Positions 24,063 to 37,319 of a stretch of DNA of 64,000 bases are shown here, in pieces. The notes under the pieces were generated by a model. The model did no database searches and was not told the DNA's origin. It worked only from the letters and a program-made list of their open reading frames with translations. Position numbers and translations under genes: made by a program. Location of the stretch: assembly GCA_020152595.1 (NCBI GenBank), contig JAIGNY010001194.1:1207501-1271500 (forward strand), given 5' to 3'. Numbering within the stretch: the first letter of the stretch is position 1; each line of letters starts with the position of its first letter. This DNA is from Chiridota heheva. Taxonomy: Eukaryota > Echinodermata > Holothuroidea > Apodida > Chiridotidae.

Positions 24063-25275
24063 ACCAGAAAAAGAGCTAAAATTCTTTCATATTTCTTTTC
24101 AAAATGTCATATATCAAAGGTTCTCAAATTGCATTCAATTTCTAAATCTGGGTCAAGTTTATAATATTAATCAATTTCCTGTTCCTTAGCCAACTTCTCC
24201 CATTCAACACATTAAGGAGGGGGAGAGGGGAGGACCAAAAAACAATAAGTTAGCATAAGCAAATTTCTACTTGTCCCATTCTGAGGTCAAAAAATATTGT
24301 ACAATTTATGCTAATTAGGTATCTAAGTTTAAAATAATGTAAAATGCTCAATTTTGAACCAATTTTTTGAAACCATGTCTGCATGTAGGCTCGTGTTGTT
24401 GCTACCTGTCCATATACCTTGAAAGAGAAGCAATCCAAAACAAGCATAGCTACTGTGTGATCTGCGCTTTACATGTATGTTATGTTAAAGGATTGCAATC
24501 ATCATCTCTTGTCTAGACAAGGTGAATAAATTATTCGGAAATGTTTGGAAAGTGTAATGAGGCAATGATGAACAAAATAATACCACACCTCAAATCATTA
24601 AATAATGAATGAATCACCTTTATGAGTCTAAAATGGAGAATATCATGATTCACGTTTGGAAGTAAAGGAGGTAAAATTAGGCGGATAATTATCGTAGTTT
24701 GAGAAATATCCTGAGATCAGTGCGTCTGAAACTAAACGATAATTCAATAAAATCAAGCAAAAACAGATATTAACAACAAAACATAGAAATGAATAGGTAA
24801 TAAAGGAATTTTTCCCAATGATGAAAAATTTGAACAAATCATAGAGTTGCAGGGAGATGTATGGATAACATTAAAAAAACCTACTTTTAAAGAATATATA
24901 TTCCTGTGAATTTTCATATACATGATAGAGGACAATAACAGAAACAATTTGGTGTATAAATCATGTTCATATCTTCTTCCGTTTAGGAATTATTGCATTG
25001 CATTTCAAAGATTACACGAGTGTTGTAAAGTTACCTCACAGTAATATCATATAGGCAAATACAAAACTATTTTTATGTATCTCTTTAAAAATTAATTGCT
25101 TCTTCCTAAATTACTGGAACCATTTTTTGTTTATTTATTGAGAAGGGGTATAAGAACATACTTTGCCAACCTGCCTAGACTGCCTATATGAGCCTTACAC
25201 TGTAAGTAAACAAAAACATTTGCCTTGGATTTGCCTTTGGGATATCGACATGATTTTTCACTAATTTGTTTCTTT

Positions 25276-25526
25276 AGAGCACTAGACCCCAAAGTGAGGA
25301 TGCTCCATTTTGCTCATTTCAAAGATATATCATCTACAACAGATCAATAAACATCATGCCTCCATAGCCCACAGTCGACATGAGAGCAAAGCTCGCTTGA
25401 ACATTCATTTTAACCAGAAAATATTTGAACCATTGCATGTTAGATAAGCATTTGATTTAGAGGAAAGAAGGGGAGGGGGGGACAGACTCCTAAAAAAATG
25501 CCCTAATTTTTCGGTCTACTGCTCCT
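25276..25526. mobile_element. MITE family 3 copy, first tandem unit
   Basis: The left end AGAGCACTAGACCCCAAAGT and the right end TTCGGTCTACTGCTCCT pair. The right flank is TTAA; the left flank has changed to TTAG. The interior matches the copy at 14382 (ATAGCCCACAG, CATTGCATG, TTAGATAAGCATTTGATTTA). Confidence 0.85.
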
Positions 25527-26075
25527 TTAATACTACAATATAAATGAAAATCAAAATTCGCAGGGTTATTCCTGTTTAACAACATACAAATAAATACATA
25601 TAACAAAGATTTTTTTCCCCTACAATAAAAAATTAGAACAAACCACAGAGAGGTGCAGGGAGATGTAGGCACAATAGATGTTTGTTTGTGTTTAACAGCA
25701 CTTAAATTCAAGTCATATGTGCCAAAAGAGGTTATTCAATTAAGTTTAAGTGTTTGGTGCCAAAAGAGGTTATTCATTATTAGGTTTAAGTGTTTGGTGC
25801 TTGGTCTAAGTGCAAAAAGAATTGTTAGTATTTAATTTCTTTAAGGAATTTTTCCAAAAATCTTTAAATTTCCTGTAAATTTTCATTTTTGACTAGAGGA
25901 CTATTTAGAAAATAATCGCTTTAATCTCCATTCATAAATATTTAATTTCTCACATAAAAATATTGAAAAAAAGGCCCAGCTGCCTATATGAACCTTACAC
26001 TGTGAGTAAATGAAAAACATTTGCCTTGGATTTGCCTTTAAGATATCAACATGATTTTCACTAATTGTTTCTTTA

Positions 26076-26256
26076 GACACTAGACCGAAGAGTGAGGGCC
26101 CTCTATAGCCCATAAGCGACATGCGAGCAAAGCTCACTTGAACATTCATGTTAAGCAGAAAATATTTAAACCATTGCATGTTAGATAAGCATTTGATTTA
26201 GGGAAGGGGGGGGAGCAGACCCTAAAGATACCCTCATTTTTCTGTCTACTGCTCCT
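26076..26256. mobile_element. MITE family 3 copy, second tandem unit, internally shortened
   Basis: Same position in the duplicated unit as 25276-25526 but about 70 bp shorter, having lost the stretch after GTGAGGGCC. The right end TCTGTCTACTGCTCCT is followed by TTAA. Confidence 0.85.
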
Positions 26257-26999
26257 TTAATACTACCATATATATGAAAATCAAAATTCACAGGAATATT
26301 CCTGTTTATCAACATATAAATGAATACATATAACAAAGGAATTTTTTCCCCAACAATAAAAAAAATTGAAACAAATCAGAGAGGTGCAGGGAGATGTAGG
26401 CACAATGAAAGTTTGTTTGTGTTTAAAAGCACTTAAATTCAAGTCATATGTGCCGAAAAAGGTTAATCATTATTATGTTTAGGGGTTTGGTGCCAAAAAA
26501 GTTATGTATTATTATGTTTAAGTGTTTGGTGCTTGGTCTGAAAGCAAAAATAATTTTTAGTATTTAATTTCTTTAAGGAATCTTCCCAAAAATCTTTAAT
26601 TTTCCTGTAAATTTTCATTTTTGACTAGAGGACTTTTCAGGAGATAATTGCTTTTTTCCCCATTCATAATCATCTTATTTTTTAGATAAAAATATTGAAA
26701 AAAGGCAATTTATTTTGATCACTTTTCATATTCTCCTTACACTCATTGTGGTATCATTTAGTTAAACATTTCTTAAATTTTTGTTGTGATGACCAACTGA
26801 CCAGTCGATCAATCTGACCATACACATTAAATTTACTCTCCAAACTTAATGAAACAAAACATGTTGGTTCTCAAACATCTTTTCATATTACTTTCATACA
26901 ACCGACTGCAAGAAGCTGTTCCTTGTTTCCGAACAATAATGAAGAAATACTTTAAAATGGGAAGATCATAGGTTATAAAGTTTTAACAGACAGTTAAAA

Positions 27000-29100
27000 C
27001 AGAATTGTGAAACTGGTTACCACTCAGAACACTTAAAACAAACTTAAAAACAAAGGTCTTGGAAAGGTATAAACAGCCACATGTAATTTAGCGATCAAGG
27101 TAAGACTTGAATGATAAACGCAGGTTTATTTTTCGGCCTCTTTTAAAGAAATTGAGAAAGTTTGCGAAAGTCGAGTATAGGTTTAATTGGGCTAAAGTTA
27201 GTTGGCTGCTTATTTGTTTTGTGACCAAAATAGGCTAGGCTAAGATTCAGTTATTGTTTAATTGTACACAGACACACAGCAGAATATTAAAATACAATTG
27301 AATGCATAGTGTACTGTTAATTACATATCTACAATTTGAGTTATTTTGATAAGTGTTAGTAAACATTGTGGCATTTAATCACTTGGGGGCCAAATATTGA
27401 CTTTGCCAGGCTTTCAAATTTCTGTTCTGGTCAGTAAAGGGTGGCAAATAATTTAATAATCCGCATTTTAATTTTTATAAATTAATTAAGAACTGTTGCT
27501 AGGAAAGATTGTTCTCGAATCAAAGCCAGAGCTGTTTATTGAGACTCATGAGAGTCGTTAATTTGTTGTGGCTAGAATTTTGTGGTTGGTTTATTTTTCT
27601 TATATATTTTTTTATATTTTTTGCAAAACCTTGGATATACTTTTCATTATTTTGCCAATGTAGGCCAATATTTTTCCAAGGGGCACCATACACGTCAGTC
27701 TGGCCTGGAACGTCTTCCAGACCATTGTTTAGTCAAACCAGGGATATGTTATTTCCCAATAACATATTCCTGGCTAAACAGAGTAATCACAAATCTAAAA
27801 TTGTGCCATTTGAGACTTAGGATGATGTACATTTGTTATGCTTAATAAAGGTGTTAATATATGAAAAAAATTGCTCATCATTATTCTCCTAACGTCCATC
27901 TTGCTAGTCTCAAATGTATTCAAGACCACCCATTAGCCAATCAGAAAGCTAGAAACCTAATTTACTATTCATGAATAAAGATTATTGCATTTCAAAGATT
28001 ACGCCAGTGTGTTGAGCCACCTTGCAATGTAAAATGTGATGTCATAACATGTTGTTTATGAATTTCTTTGAAATTGCCTCTTTCTAAAGTAATGAAAACT
28101 TTTTGGTTTAATCACCGAGATGGAGTATAAGATGCACTTTATATTTTTATAAAACATGCTCTGCCCATCTGCTCAAGTACCTTGCACTCTCAATGAAAGA
28201 AAAATCCATGTTCATTTTATATGGCAATGTGAAGACCTTGACAATGCTAAGATTTCACCTAAGTAAAAGAAACCCAGTGTAAACAGGATGCAAAAGAAAG
28301 GAATGAATGCAAAACAACATTAAGGAAAAAATATTGCAGTATGAAGACCTAAGGACCTTGACAGTGCTGCAACTCAAAAAAAAAAAAGAAAAAAAAGAGG
28401 GAAATACCCACCAAACATTTATACACAATTGTTTTATTTCCATCTATTTCAGATTTTGACAACCTGAAGTATACTACACCTGAACAACAGGTCTATAAAT
28501 TTCTGCTTTGATGACACACCAAACATGGCTTTTAAATAGTCCATGCCTGTTGACTGTTATTTTGTTTTATGGCCAGTTTAATGACAAAGGTCCAGAAATT
28601 TGAAAACAAGTTTTAAAAAAAAAATATTTCCAATATTATATTGCATTTATCTGTTATGAAGACAAACAATGTTTAATGACATTGAGCTCTTAATGCCTGA
28701 AGAAAGAACCTGGTGATATTTTTCACTGGTTTAAGTAAACTTGTGATTCATGTGAAAAACTGCAAAACACTCATTGACATTTTTACACAGACAAAAGTAT
28801 TTTAAGTTGAAGGACAAACCCTTGATTTGATCCTGAAATGGACAGGATGCCATTGAACAAATGGGGGTGAGGGGAGAGGGGGGGAATTTGGAAGATACTG
28901 TAACAAGGGCCATGCAGTATGTAGTTTGGATACTTAAAACATGAAATTGATACAACATAATATAAGTGCATACTTAAATATTTTGCGAGCTACAAAATTG
29001 GACAACAAGAAAAGAATATAAGTTGTTTTCAAAATTTGATCTTGTGAATAAAATGTTAATGGTTTACAGTGAAAGAGGACCATGATGGCAGTAGAAAGGG
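27000..29100. other. Non-coding stretch; one diverged dispersed-repeat segment
   Basis: Mostly single-copy-looking AT-rich sequence. The segment near 27975-28110 (GCATTTCAAAGATTACGCCA, GTAAAATGTGATGTCA) resembles 24990-25110, 22725-22870 and 43430-43560, so it is an old dispersed repeat. No credible exon was seen. Confidence 0.45.
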
Positions 29101-29140
29101 GGCAGTTGACAGCAATAACTTCCAAGAGACTGAACTTTAA

Positions 29141-29372
29141 AGGAGCACAAGATCGAAAAGTGAGGGCACATTTTTAGGCGCCCCTAAAAAATCAAATGGG
29201 AATCTAGCACGCAACGGTATAGCAATTTTCTAGTGAATATAAATATTCAAGTAACCATTGCCCTCATGTCGGCTGTGGGCTATAAGAGCATGAAGTTTAT
29301 CGATATGTTGTGAATAACATATACATCAAATTTGCAAAAACGAGCGCCCTCACTTTTTGGTCTAGTGTTCCT
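29141..29372. mobile_element. MITE family 3 copy
   Basis: The left end AGGAGCACAAGATCGAAAAG follows TTAA. The right end CTTTTTGGTCTAGTGTTCCT pairs with it, but its TTAA flank has decayed. Relative to the other copies the interior is in inverted orientation (ATGTCGGCTGTGGGCTAT). Confidence 0.88.
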
Positions 29373-31080
29373 AAAATTCTTCCAAACAGAAAAATAACTG
29401 CAAAGCCACATTTACCTCATTGATACATGTCTTTGCCATGCTCCATGACATACATTGTACAATTTGCTGGCAAATCTTAAAGTATTTAACTTCAACCAGT
29501 AAGGTTTACCTCCCTCCTTCAACATATTCTTGAACATCATCTAGACATGAACAGGCCCCTTCATAATCAAAGTCTAATTACTTCTCAAGACCAAAGCTTC
29601 CAGCGGGCCAATATTAATCTAATTCTTCACTAAAATCAGTACAGGTGGCATGCGTTGAGTGAGTGTTATTGATTTCACATCAAGTTAACACTGTTTCAGT
29701 CAAGGATGAAATTTTTTTGTCGGGAGGGGTTTTAAATTAATCTAAAATCTTCAGATGCAATGTTCTTTGAGAAAGCTTAGATTATATTATAAGAATCTTA
29801 TATCCCTAATCCTAAATTAATTTCATTGGAGTGAAGGTCGCTCTGAAGAGAAAATCTCTCAGCATCATTCTGCCCAACATCTCACTTATGGTCAACCTTT
29901 CTTAAGAAAATCTTGCATGAGAGTAGCCAGGCTTGTCCCCCCCTCCCTTAAAAAATTTTTTTCCATTAAGGTTTAATGGTCCAGATTCCAGTTCCAGATA
30001 TTGTGATAATGCACTTTGTTGTTTTGCTTCTCAGTTGAATTTTGGCCCAAAAAGAATAAAAGAATGCTATTCTTGACAAACTTTTTTTTTAATATTTTAG
30101 GTGATCGGCAATTTTTACCCCAGTGAACCCTCCCCGCTCCCAATCTAAAAAGCTGGCAAAAAGCCATATTGGACAATATTAAGAATAACAAAAGCAGCAA
30201 CGTTTGCATTTAATTCTTTTAGCATAAATTGATTCAATTGAAAAGAATGTTAAAAATTTACTTTTAAAACTTAAAGATATGGCACTTCCTATGAAATTGC
30301 ATTAAATTATCCTGAAAAGGTCCAATATTAAAATATAAATTAGCAGGAAGACATAAAATTACATATAACACCCTGAACGACAGAACAAATTCATTGAATT
30401 TTATCTTATGTCTTTTTGTCATCACCTACATTTGAAGTTCAGTAAATTTGTAATGCCTCTTTCTTTGATACCAATGACGCATAACAAATGTTTCACACCA
30501 TTTTCACGTCAACCTCTGAAAGGCGACTTTGTAATGTCATTCACCAGTCATACCGACCACCACCCAAACATTTTTACAAGCTGTGTGCGCTTTTACAGTA
30601 TATAAATGAAAACAAAAAGAAAAACAAACAAAAAATTCATCATCTAAACTGAAATAATTCTCTATTAACTTAATAAATACTAGGCTGATGATGACATCAC
30701 ATGCATTGTGTGAAAGATAATTTCTGCCATCTGGACTAATAACAAATAACACAGCTGTTTATGAAGCCACACCAAACAGACAACAAAATATGACATCATA
30801 ATTTTTATTTTATTTCAACTTATGTAGCAATAAAAAAAAAAACCTCTGTTTGATCAAATTAAATAGTATCTGAAGGTTCTTACTTTCTGATTAACGAACG
30901 ATAAGTTATAAATTTTCCTCTATCCTTTAAAGATAAGATATTTATAAAAGATAAGATATTTATAAAAGGATGTTTATTATTTGAAAAATAGGATTTGAAT
31001 CGAGTGTCTCTCTTAGTGACAAACGCTGTCTGCAGGTTTCATTTATGCAAGGTCCTTATCATGAATGGTCTTGAAGTTCT
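29373..31080. other. Non-coding stretch with no recognised feature
   Basis: AT-rich, with a short direct repeat TAAGATATTTATAAAAGATAAG near 30935. The small open frames here lack coding character. Confidence 0.4.
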
Positions 31081-31129
31081 ATGGACAGGTAGCAACAACT
31101 TGAGCTTAATTAGACGAAAATAGGCAACG

Positions 31130-31345
31130 AACTATGAAGATAGGCTATAGACCATGAAAATAGGCTATAGACCATGAAAATAGGCTATAGACCATGAAAA
31201 TAGGCTATATAGACTATGGGAAAAGGCTATAGACCATGCAAATAGGCTATAGACCACAAAAATAGGCTATAGACCATAAAAAATATGCTATAGACCATGA
31301 AAATAGGCTATTGACCATGAAAATAGACTATAAACCAAAAAAAAA
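31130..31345. repeat. 20-bp minisatellite, core AAAATAGGCTATAGACCATG
   Basis: About ten 20-bp units with single-base changes. The unit contains GGCTATAG, close to an 8-bp palindrome. It sits beside the GGTAGCAACAACTTGAGCTT segment that recurs at 32952 and, as its complement, near 38600. Confidence 0.95.
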
Positions 31346-31499
31346 GCAAAATAAAATCATAAGAATTGGTTAAAATTTAACCACTTCACAGTATTTTTAA
31401 TTTTAGAGCCTTATTATAATAAATTATGCAAATTTTATTTTCATTTTGTGATATCACAACAAAAAAAACCTTTGAACTTTTTTAAAGAACCAGACATTG

Positions 31500-31690
31500 C
31501 AAACAATACAAATCCCCTCACCACTAACAACATACTGTCCACCCTCTGTCACAACTGCTATTTCACCCCCTGTTCTACATGATGTCCCATCCTATATCCC
31601 TCCCTACAGAAAATCATACATGAAATCCAGATACCATTCCACAACATGACCCATATGCCATCGCACCTGCATCAAGATGATATCTCACCT
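31500..31690. repeat. Degenerate CCCATCC/CACATG array, related to 52290-52690
   Basis: The flank CAATACAAATCCCCTCACC resembles CAATACAATTCCCCTCACCC at 52273. The array part has TGATGTCCCATCC- and CATGACCCATATGCCAT-type units too decayed to give a clear period. Confidence 0.55.
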
Positions 31691-31699
31691 ATCCAACTT

Positions 31700-33210
31700 T
31701 GAAAGATTAGTTCAGTGGTCAAGCATGTCCATCTTTTTTTTCTTCACTCTTACAAAACCTTACAAATAGATTTCAGGTTTTCAGAAACATACAGTAGCAC
31801 TGCAAAAGCAAGTTATTTCACCCAAGTTACAAAAAAACAGTATTTTGTAATAATTCACCCCAGTTGGTACAAAGGCATTCTACCGTTTACAGTATATTCC
31901 CTAATAAATATCTTGGGTGGCAGGGGGGGCATTACATTTTCAAAAATGGGGCATTTACTTGAGGTTAAATTTCAAATGTACTTACGGTGTGCATAGGAAA
32001 TTCAATTCTTTTAACTGTATTTTTCGGGCAGTTTTACAGTTTTTAAATGAGTTTTGGCTGAAGCCTAGTATTAAATCACACTGTGTATTTAAATTACACG
32101 ATATTACCAATTTACGATTGTCACTGCACAAAAAAAACATGTGGGGAAGGGGGGGGGGGGAATTTTATTTTCATTAATTTAGTTTATTAGAGTTTTAGTT
32201 TATTAGACCTAGGGCATTTACAGTAGTATTAGGGAATGCATGGTATACAAGATACCCATATTCAAACCTGGAATTGTATTCAAATTATGGGAATTTAACT
32301 CTTGAAGAAGCCTTACATAATACAAATAAGATTTTAGATTTTCCAATAACAGAACCATTCACAAGACGTTATCACCTGATTTATGAAAAACCAACATTTC
32401 AGATTTGTAATAATTCAAACCAACTGACACAACAGCATTCTATCTTTTATATAAGATACCGGGGTTTACTGCTTCGATCACATAACTTTACCTACGGTGG
32501 ATTACACAACCGCAATTCAATGCCATAATTCTTCACTCTGGCAAACAGAGTGACCCAATAAAGCCCAACAAGACATACAAACAAAGTAATAAATTAATGA
32601 TAAGCAAAACAGAAAAGGGTCCAGAGGGCTTATACACATAGATATGGCATGTATACGAATATCATGATATAGGCACATATCCTACATGCATGAGTGAATA
32701 TGACTCTGATTTCTTTTAAGTCTCTTATGACTTATGAGGTCAACTCTAACTGCCAGTAATCAATTTCTTGTAAGCACTGATTTTAACACTAAGAAGTGTT
32801 TGGGGTACAGACCAACAGATGAGAAACAATTAAGTTGATTACCACCACAGGGAGGCAACTTTTGAATGAAAGCTACATTTAAACAAACCGTTCCAATTAC
32901 ATTTAAACAAACTGTTCCCATTTAATAATTAAAATCAAAGAAGTGTGAACAAGGTAGCAACACCTTGAGCTTTATTAGAAGAAAACATATTATATGAAAA
33001 TACTGACAACAAAAATTTATTCAAAATCGGTTAAACTTGACAAATTTATGGCATTTTGAATATTATATATTGTAGTATATTATGCAAATTTTGTATGTAG
33101 ATTTGTGATATCACAAAGCAAAAGATTATTTGCTTTTCAATCCTTCACATTGTTATGCATGGGAGCAGTAGATTATATGACCAAGAGATTTTTGAACCTC
33201 CATCAACATT
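31700..33210. other. Non-coding stretch with dispersed-repeat remnants
   Basis: 31704-31735 is only the outer end of MITE family 1 (TTAGTTCAGTGGTCAAGCATG). 31840-31920 and 32400-32470 share a diverged TTTGTAATAATTCA + GGCATTCTA block. 32940-33200 matches parts of 63100-63330 (TATTATGCAAA, GACCAAGAGATT). No gene was seen. Confidence 0.45.
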
Positions 33211-33212
33211 AA

Positions 33213-33793
33213 AGGATTAGTTGAGGGGTCAGGCAAGTTGATCTTACATGGAAGAGGACTTTAAAAGAAACAAAATAGTGTAAAAAAACTACTTCCATAT
33301 CTTATTTCATTAAGGAGGTATTCAAGCTTAAAGTTCTGTCTTATCTTTGTAGAAATGACTGATGTAGGAAGTCTACAATAAAGTTAGGCACCTTTCACTT
33401 TCTAAACAATTGTTAATGTATTTTAAAGAAAACTGATTAAAATTTGTTACTATTTGAATTATTTTTCCTCAAACTTTCTACAGTTGATAAATTATATTTA
33501 CCCTTACTAGGTTCTGATTTACTACATGTACTTTCTGACATATCCAATGGTTTTCAAGCCACAAAAGATTAGAAAATATGATAGCATATACACAGATTCT
33601 GAGGAATCTGAGTCTATGACATCACAACTAGTCTGATTTCAGTCGTTTCTACACAAATGATACCAAATTTGAAACTTAATTATCTCCTTAACAGAATAAA
33701 TTTTTTGAACGCCTTCTTCACCATTTTGTTACTGTTGAAGTCGTGTTTCATATAAGATGTAACTTGCGTGACATGACCCCTGAACTAATCCTT
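33213..33793. mobile_element. MITE family 1 copy (~580 bp)
   Basis: Starts AGGATTAGTTGAGGGGTC after TTAA (33209-33212) and ends CCTGAACTAATCCTTT, where the TTAA has become TCAA. The inner arms carry GGAGGTATTCAAGCTTAAAG and GACATCACAACTAGTCTGAT. The copy splits an older repeat whose TATGACCAAGAGATTT block appears on both sides (33177 and 33885). Confidence 0.88.
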
Positions 33794-34029
33794 TCAAAGG
33801 GAGAAACCTACCACAAAATCCTTTGTGTTAACCTATTGTTTTTCATTTCTGCACCACCTTCCTTTGAATGTCAGCAGTTGTATATGACCAAGAGATTTTG
33901 CATCAAACTCTTTATCAAATATTAGCAGGAGAAAAAAAAGTCTTAATGACTTTTAGTGACTGAAAATTAGGACAGCTTTAAAGAATTACAATAAAGACTT
34001 TCAGCTGTCCTCTCTCTTTCATACATCAC

Positions 34030-34885
34030 AACTTTTGCATACATTCATCAAAAATTCATTCTGCATACATTAAAATTTTTTATTCTGCATACATTAAAAA
34101 TTCCTTCTGCATACATTAAAAATTCATTGTGCAACATTAAAAATTCATTGTGCATACAGTGAAAACTCATTGTGCATACATCACAACTTTTGCATACATT
34201 AATTAAAAATTCATTCTGCATACATAAAAAATTTATTCTGCATACATTAACAAATCATTGTGCAACATTAAAAATTCATTGTGCATACAGTGAAAACTCA
34301 TTGTGCATACATCACAACTTTTGCATACATTAATTAAAAATTCATTCTGCATACAATAAAAATTCTTTGTGCATACAGTTAAAACTCATTGTGCATACAT
34401 CACAACTTTTCAAACATTAATTAAATATTCATTGTGCATACATTAAAAATTCATTCTGCATACATAAAAAATTCATTCTGCATACATTAAAAATTCATAC
34501 TGCGTACATTAAAATTCATAATGCAAACATTAAAAATTCTTAATGCATACATTAAAAATTCATACTGCATACAATAAAAATTTATACTGCATACATTAAA
34601 AATTAATTCTGCATACATTAAAAATTCATTGTGCATACATTAAATATTCATACTGCAAACATTAAAAATTCATATTGCATACATTAAAAATTCATACTGC
34701 ATACATTAAAAATTATTACTGCATACATTAAAAATAATTCTGCATACATTAAAAATTCATTGTGCATACATTAAACATCATACTGCAAAGATTAAAAATT
34801 CATATTGCATACATTAAAAATTCATACTGCATACATTAAAAATTCATACTGCATACATTAAAAATTCATTCTCCATACATTACAA
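34030..34885. repeat. 22-bp AT-rich satellite, ~39 units
   Basis: The unit is ATTAAAAATTCATTCTGCATAC, with TTCT, TACT and TTGT variants. A higher-order block containing TACATCACAACTTTTGCATAC recurs near 34020, 34180, 34308 and 34397. This is the longest AT-rich array in the window. Confidence 0.95.
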
Positions 34886-35104
34886 ATTATTCAAACTTTG
34901 ATTTCCCATAACTTGGAAAGTACATGTGCTCTTGCCAAACTTTCTACAAACTTCTCATTAAGAAATTAAAACGATATTGTCAGACTTAATTCACTGTTTC
35001 ACCAAGTCGAAAGACAGAAAATCATGTTATCTAATATTGAACCAAAACTGAACTTGAAGTGATTGGCTCTGCGTTATCTCCCATGCCATGACCGTGTGCT
35101 TGCT

Positions 35105-36350
35105 GTCTGGTGAAGGGTCAAATTGATTGGTTCAAAGTTTAAGAGTCTTTATGTAATGAAAGTTTTATAAACAACTATACTAATTTCCCCTTAATGTACA
35201 CCTCAACAGAAAAGTTTTTTTACAGGTGAACTACAACAGGGGATTATTTCATGATTTCTAAACAATCTAATCAACAAATTTATTTATGATGGCTATTTTT
35301 AATTGGTCTTCCACTCGTTAACAAGTTCTACTTCTTAAATCAAGACTTCAACAACTAGAGAATTGAAGTTCAATACACATTCCAAAGTCTCACATATTTG
35401 CATTTGATTTATTTTATGGTGCTTATTCATTTGAGTCATCAAAATGAGAGAACTTTTTAGTGCTTCTATCAGATACAGCATAACATAAGACTGCACACAT
35501 ATTGCCAGTGTGATCATGTATTTTTACACCAGATTTATTCAGTTTTCTCTTTTTTTTTCCAATAAGAAATTAACATAATTTCAAAGAGTTTAGTTAATGT
35601 TTTATTCTCTGGAGACAGAAATTCTAATTTTGAACCTTAAACTGAACTTGATTTGATTGTGTTTGCTTTCTGATGGAGCTGTCAAATCAATTAAGCTGTC
35701 TGTGTTAAATGATTGACAACTGTTTCAACCAATCACTGCACGAATGTGCCTAGCAACAAAATCTGCGTAACTAAGTGGGGCAAACATCCTATGCGGTACT
35801 AATACAGTACAACTAACTACTGGTGCGCGCTCATGTAGTCAATGCAATTTACTGTACAAAACAAATTTCTGCACACACAGACTGAGTGACGGCAAATTGG
35901 TGAACAAAAATTGCGCTTACGGGCCCGCTGCGCTCTTTGTAAATCTGATTGCTGTTACCCAGAACAGTTAGCAAACTGAATTTTGTTTATCCCTTTGCTA
36001 AAAACTCTAAAGATCTGGAGAAGTGCCATAAATGGACCAAAGCTTGCAACAGACCTCGCGAACATATGTCAATGCATTGATAATGCACAATTGCGGATTT
36101 GAGGATTGTTTGCCCCCAACTAGTTACCCGTTGCTATGGTGGGTGTGGCTTATTTTGTAACTCAGAGACATCAATTGGCTCTAAGTTCAACAAGAGTTCT
36201 AATTTAATAACATTTTTATAAACAACTTTATTAATTTCCCCTTCAGAAAATTTTGAGTAATGACTTTCTCAGGGTGAACTACAAAGGAATATTTGCATGA
36301 TTTCTAAATAATCCTAATAAACCATATTTATGATGGCTAAATTTATCTTA
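35105..36350. repeat. Direct repeat pair (35105-35302, 36165-36350) flanking MITE family 6
   Basis: Both copies share ATAAACAACT + TAATTTCCCCTT, GGTGAACTACAA, CATGATTTCTAAA and TATTTATGATGGCTA, in order. The inverted-repeat element 35745-36155 and other sequence lie between them. Confidence 0.75.
35745..36155. mobile_element. MITE family 6 copy
   Basis: The left AGCAAC...GTAACTAAGTGGGGCAAACA pairs with the right TGTTTGCCCCCAACTAGTTAC...GTTGCT. The interior CAAATTGGTGAACAAAAATTGCGCTTA and AACAGTTAGCAAACTGAATTT occur in the opposite orientation at 61265-61660. It is GC-richer than its surroundings, with no coding frame. Confidence 0.8.
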
Positions 36351-36698
36351 AGGTCTGCAAGTCTTAATTAAAAAGATTTACTTTAAATTAGAAAACAAAA
36401 CCCGAGGAATTTCACTTCAAGAGACCTTTGAAAGACTAAATCTTTTTTGTATTTCATGACTTACGTTTTTATACTCCCTTGGTTTTTTCCCTTGGGTTTT
36501 TGTAAAAATTTATTTTTCGGCATATACATCGGCATATAACCAATATTTTGATGCAATGTACTTTGCGATGTTTACTTGTGGGGATCCGATAGCTGATTTA
36601 AAATTGGTGCAAACAAGTTTTGTAGCAATGCCAAACATGGGAAATATAGGGCGGGCTTTAGCATTGCGCTCGAGCAGAAAAATTTTGATCAAGGTTAA

Positions 36699-37226
36699 AG
36701 GAATATCCCATGGTTTTTTGTAAAATTTTATTTGTAAGAGCATACTTTTAGAGCCAATTTAGTACAAAAATAACAGTTGGATATCATATTCCGTTTAGGA
36801 GATATGGATTTTTAAAAATTTCCCAAGTGCATTTTAAAGTTTTTGCACAGTATGATGATTTGTGTTTGATGTCATAGAGGCAATTCAATTGCAAATGTTT
36901 CTTTGAACGTTAATTGGTTGTTTCTGTGTGATTAAAAATAATTGTCCAAAAGTTATTGAAGTAGGGTATATTTGGCAATGTATACAAATACCTAACTTTT
37001 ATCAATTTATTTTTCTAGCAGGTTTTACTAATAAAAAAGGATAATAGATAGAATGTGTTGCTGTGATATCATACTGGGCCTTTTCCAATTTGCTTATTGT
37101 TATTTTTTGTGAACCCTAAAATTTGAATATCTCCTGGTAGGAATAACATATCAAAATGATTTTTGTACTAAATTGTTTCAATTTTTCTAATGAAAGGTTA
37201 CAAAAAAAAAACATGGGAATGTTCCT
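36699..37226. mobile_element. MITE family 2, full-length copy with TTAA flanks (528 bp)
   Basis: The left end AGGAATATCCCATGG and the right end CATGGGAATGTTCCT are flanked by TTAA (36695-36698 and 37227-37230). The inner arms pair AGCCAATTTAGTACAAAAAT with ATTTTTGTACTAAATTG, and ATATCATATTCCGTTTAGGAG with CTCCTGGTAGGAATAACATAT. The second copy, at 43848-44732, carries an expanded end. Confidence 0.9.
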
Positions 37227-37319
37227 TTAAATAATAGGATTATGCATCTGTTTGTCTTTATACTGGGAAGTGATAGATACTGTATGCAATGAAACCCGCC
37301 TGCAAGTTTTTACACAAAG

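Larger units (their letters stand above)
24750..26700. repeat. ~790-bp tandem duplication (25186-25978, 25979-26700) plus a related upstream segment
   Basis: The two units share CTGCCTATATGA, CCTTACACTGT, ACATTTGCCTTGGATTTGCC, a MITE family 3 copy at the same internal site, AGGTGCAGGGAGATGTAGGC, and repeated AGTGTTTGGTGC + CAAAAGAGGTTA blocks. The segment 24780-24960 resembles the AGGTGCAGGGAGATGTA part. The shared MITE position shows the MITE inserted before the duplication. Confidence 0.8.

Noticed and set aside
32274..32528. 84-codon open frame
   Set aside because: Part of it matches a diverged repeat at 31840-31920; no splice signals or family.
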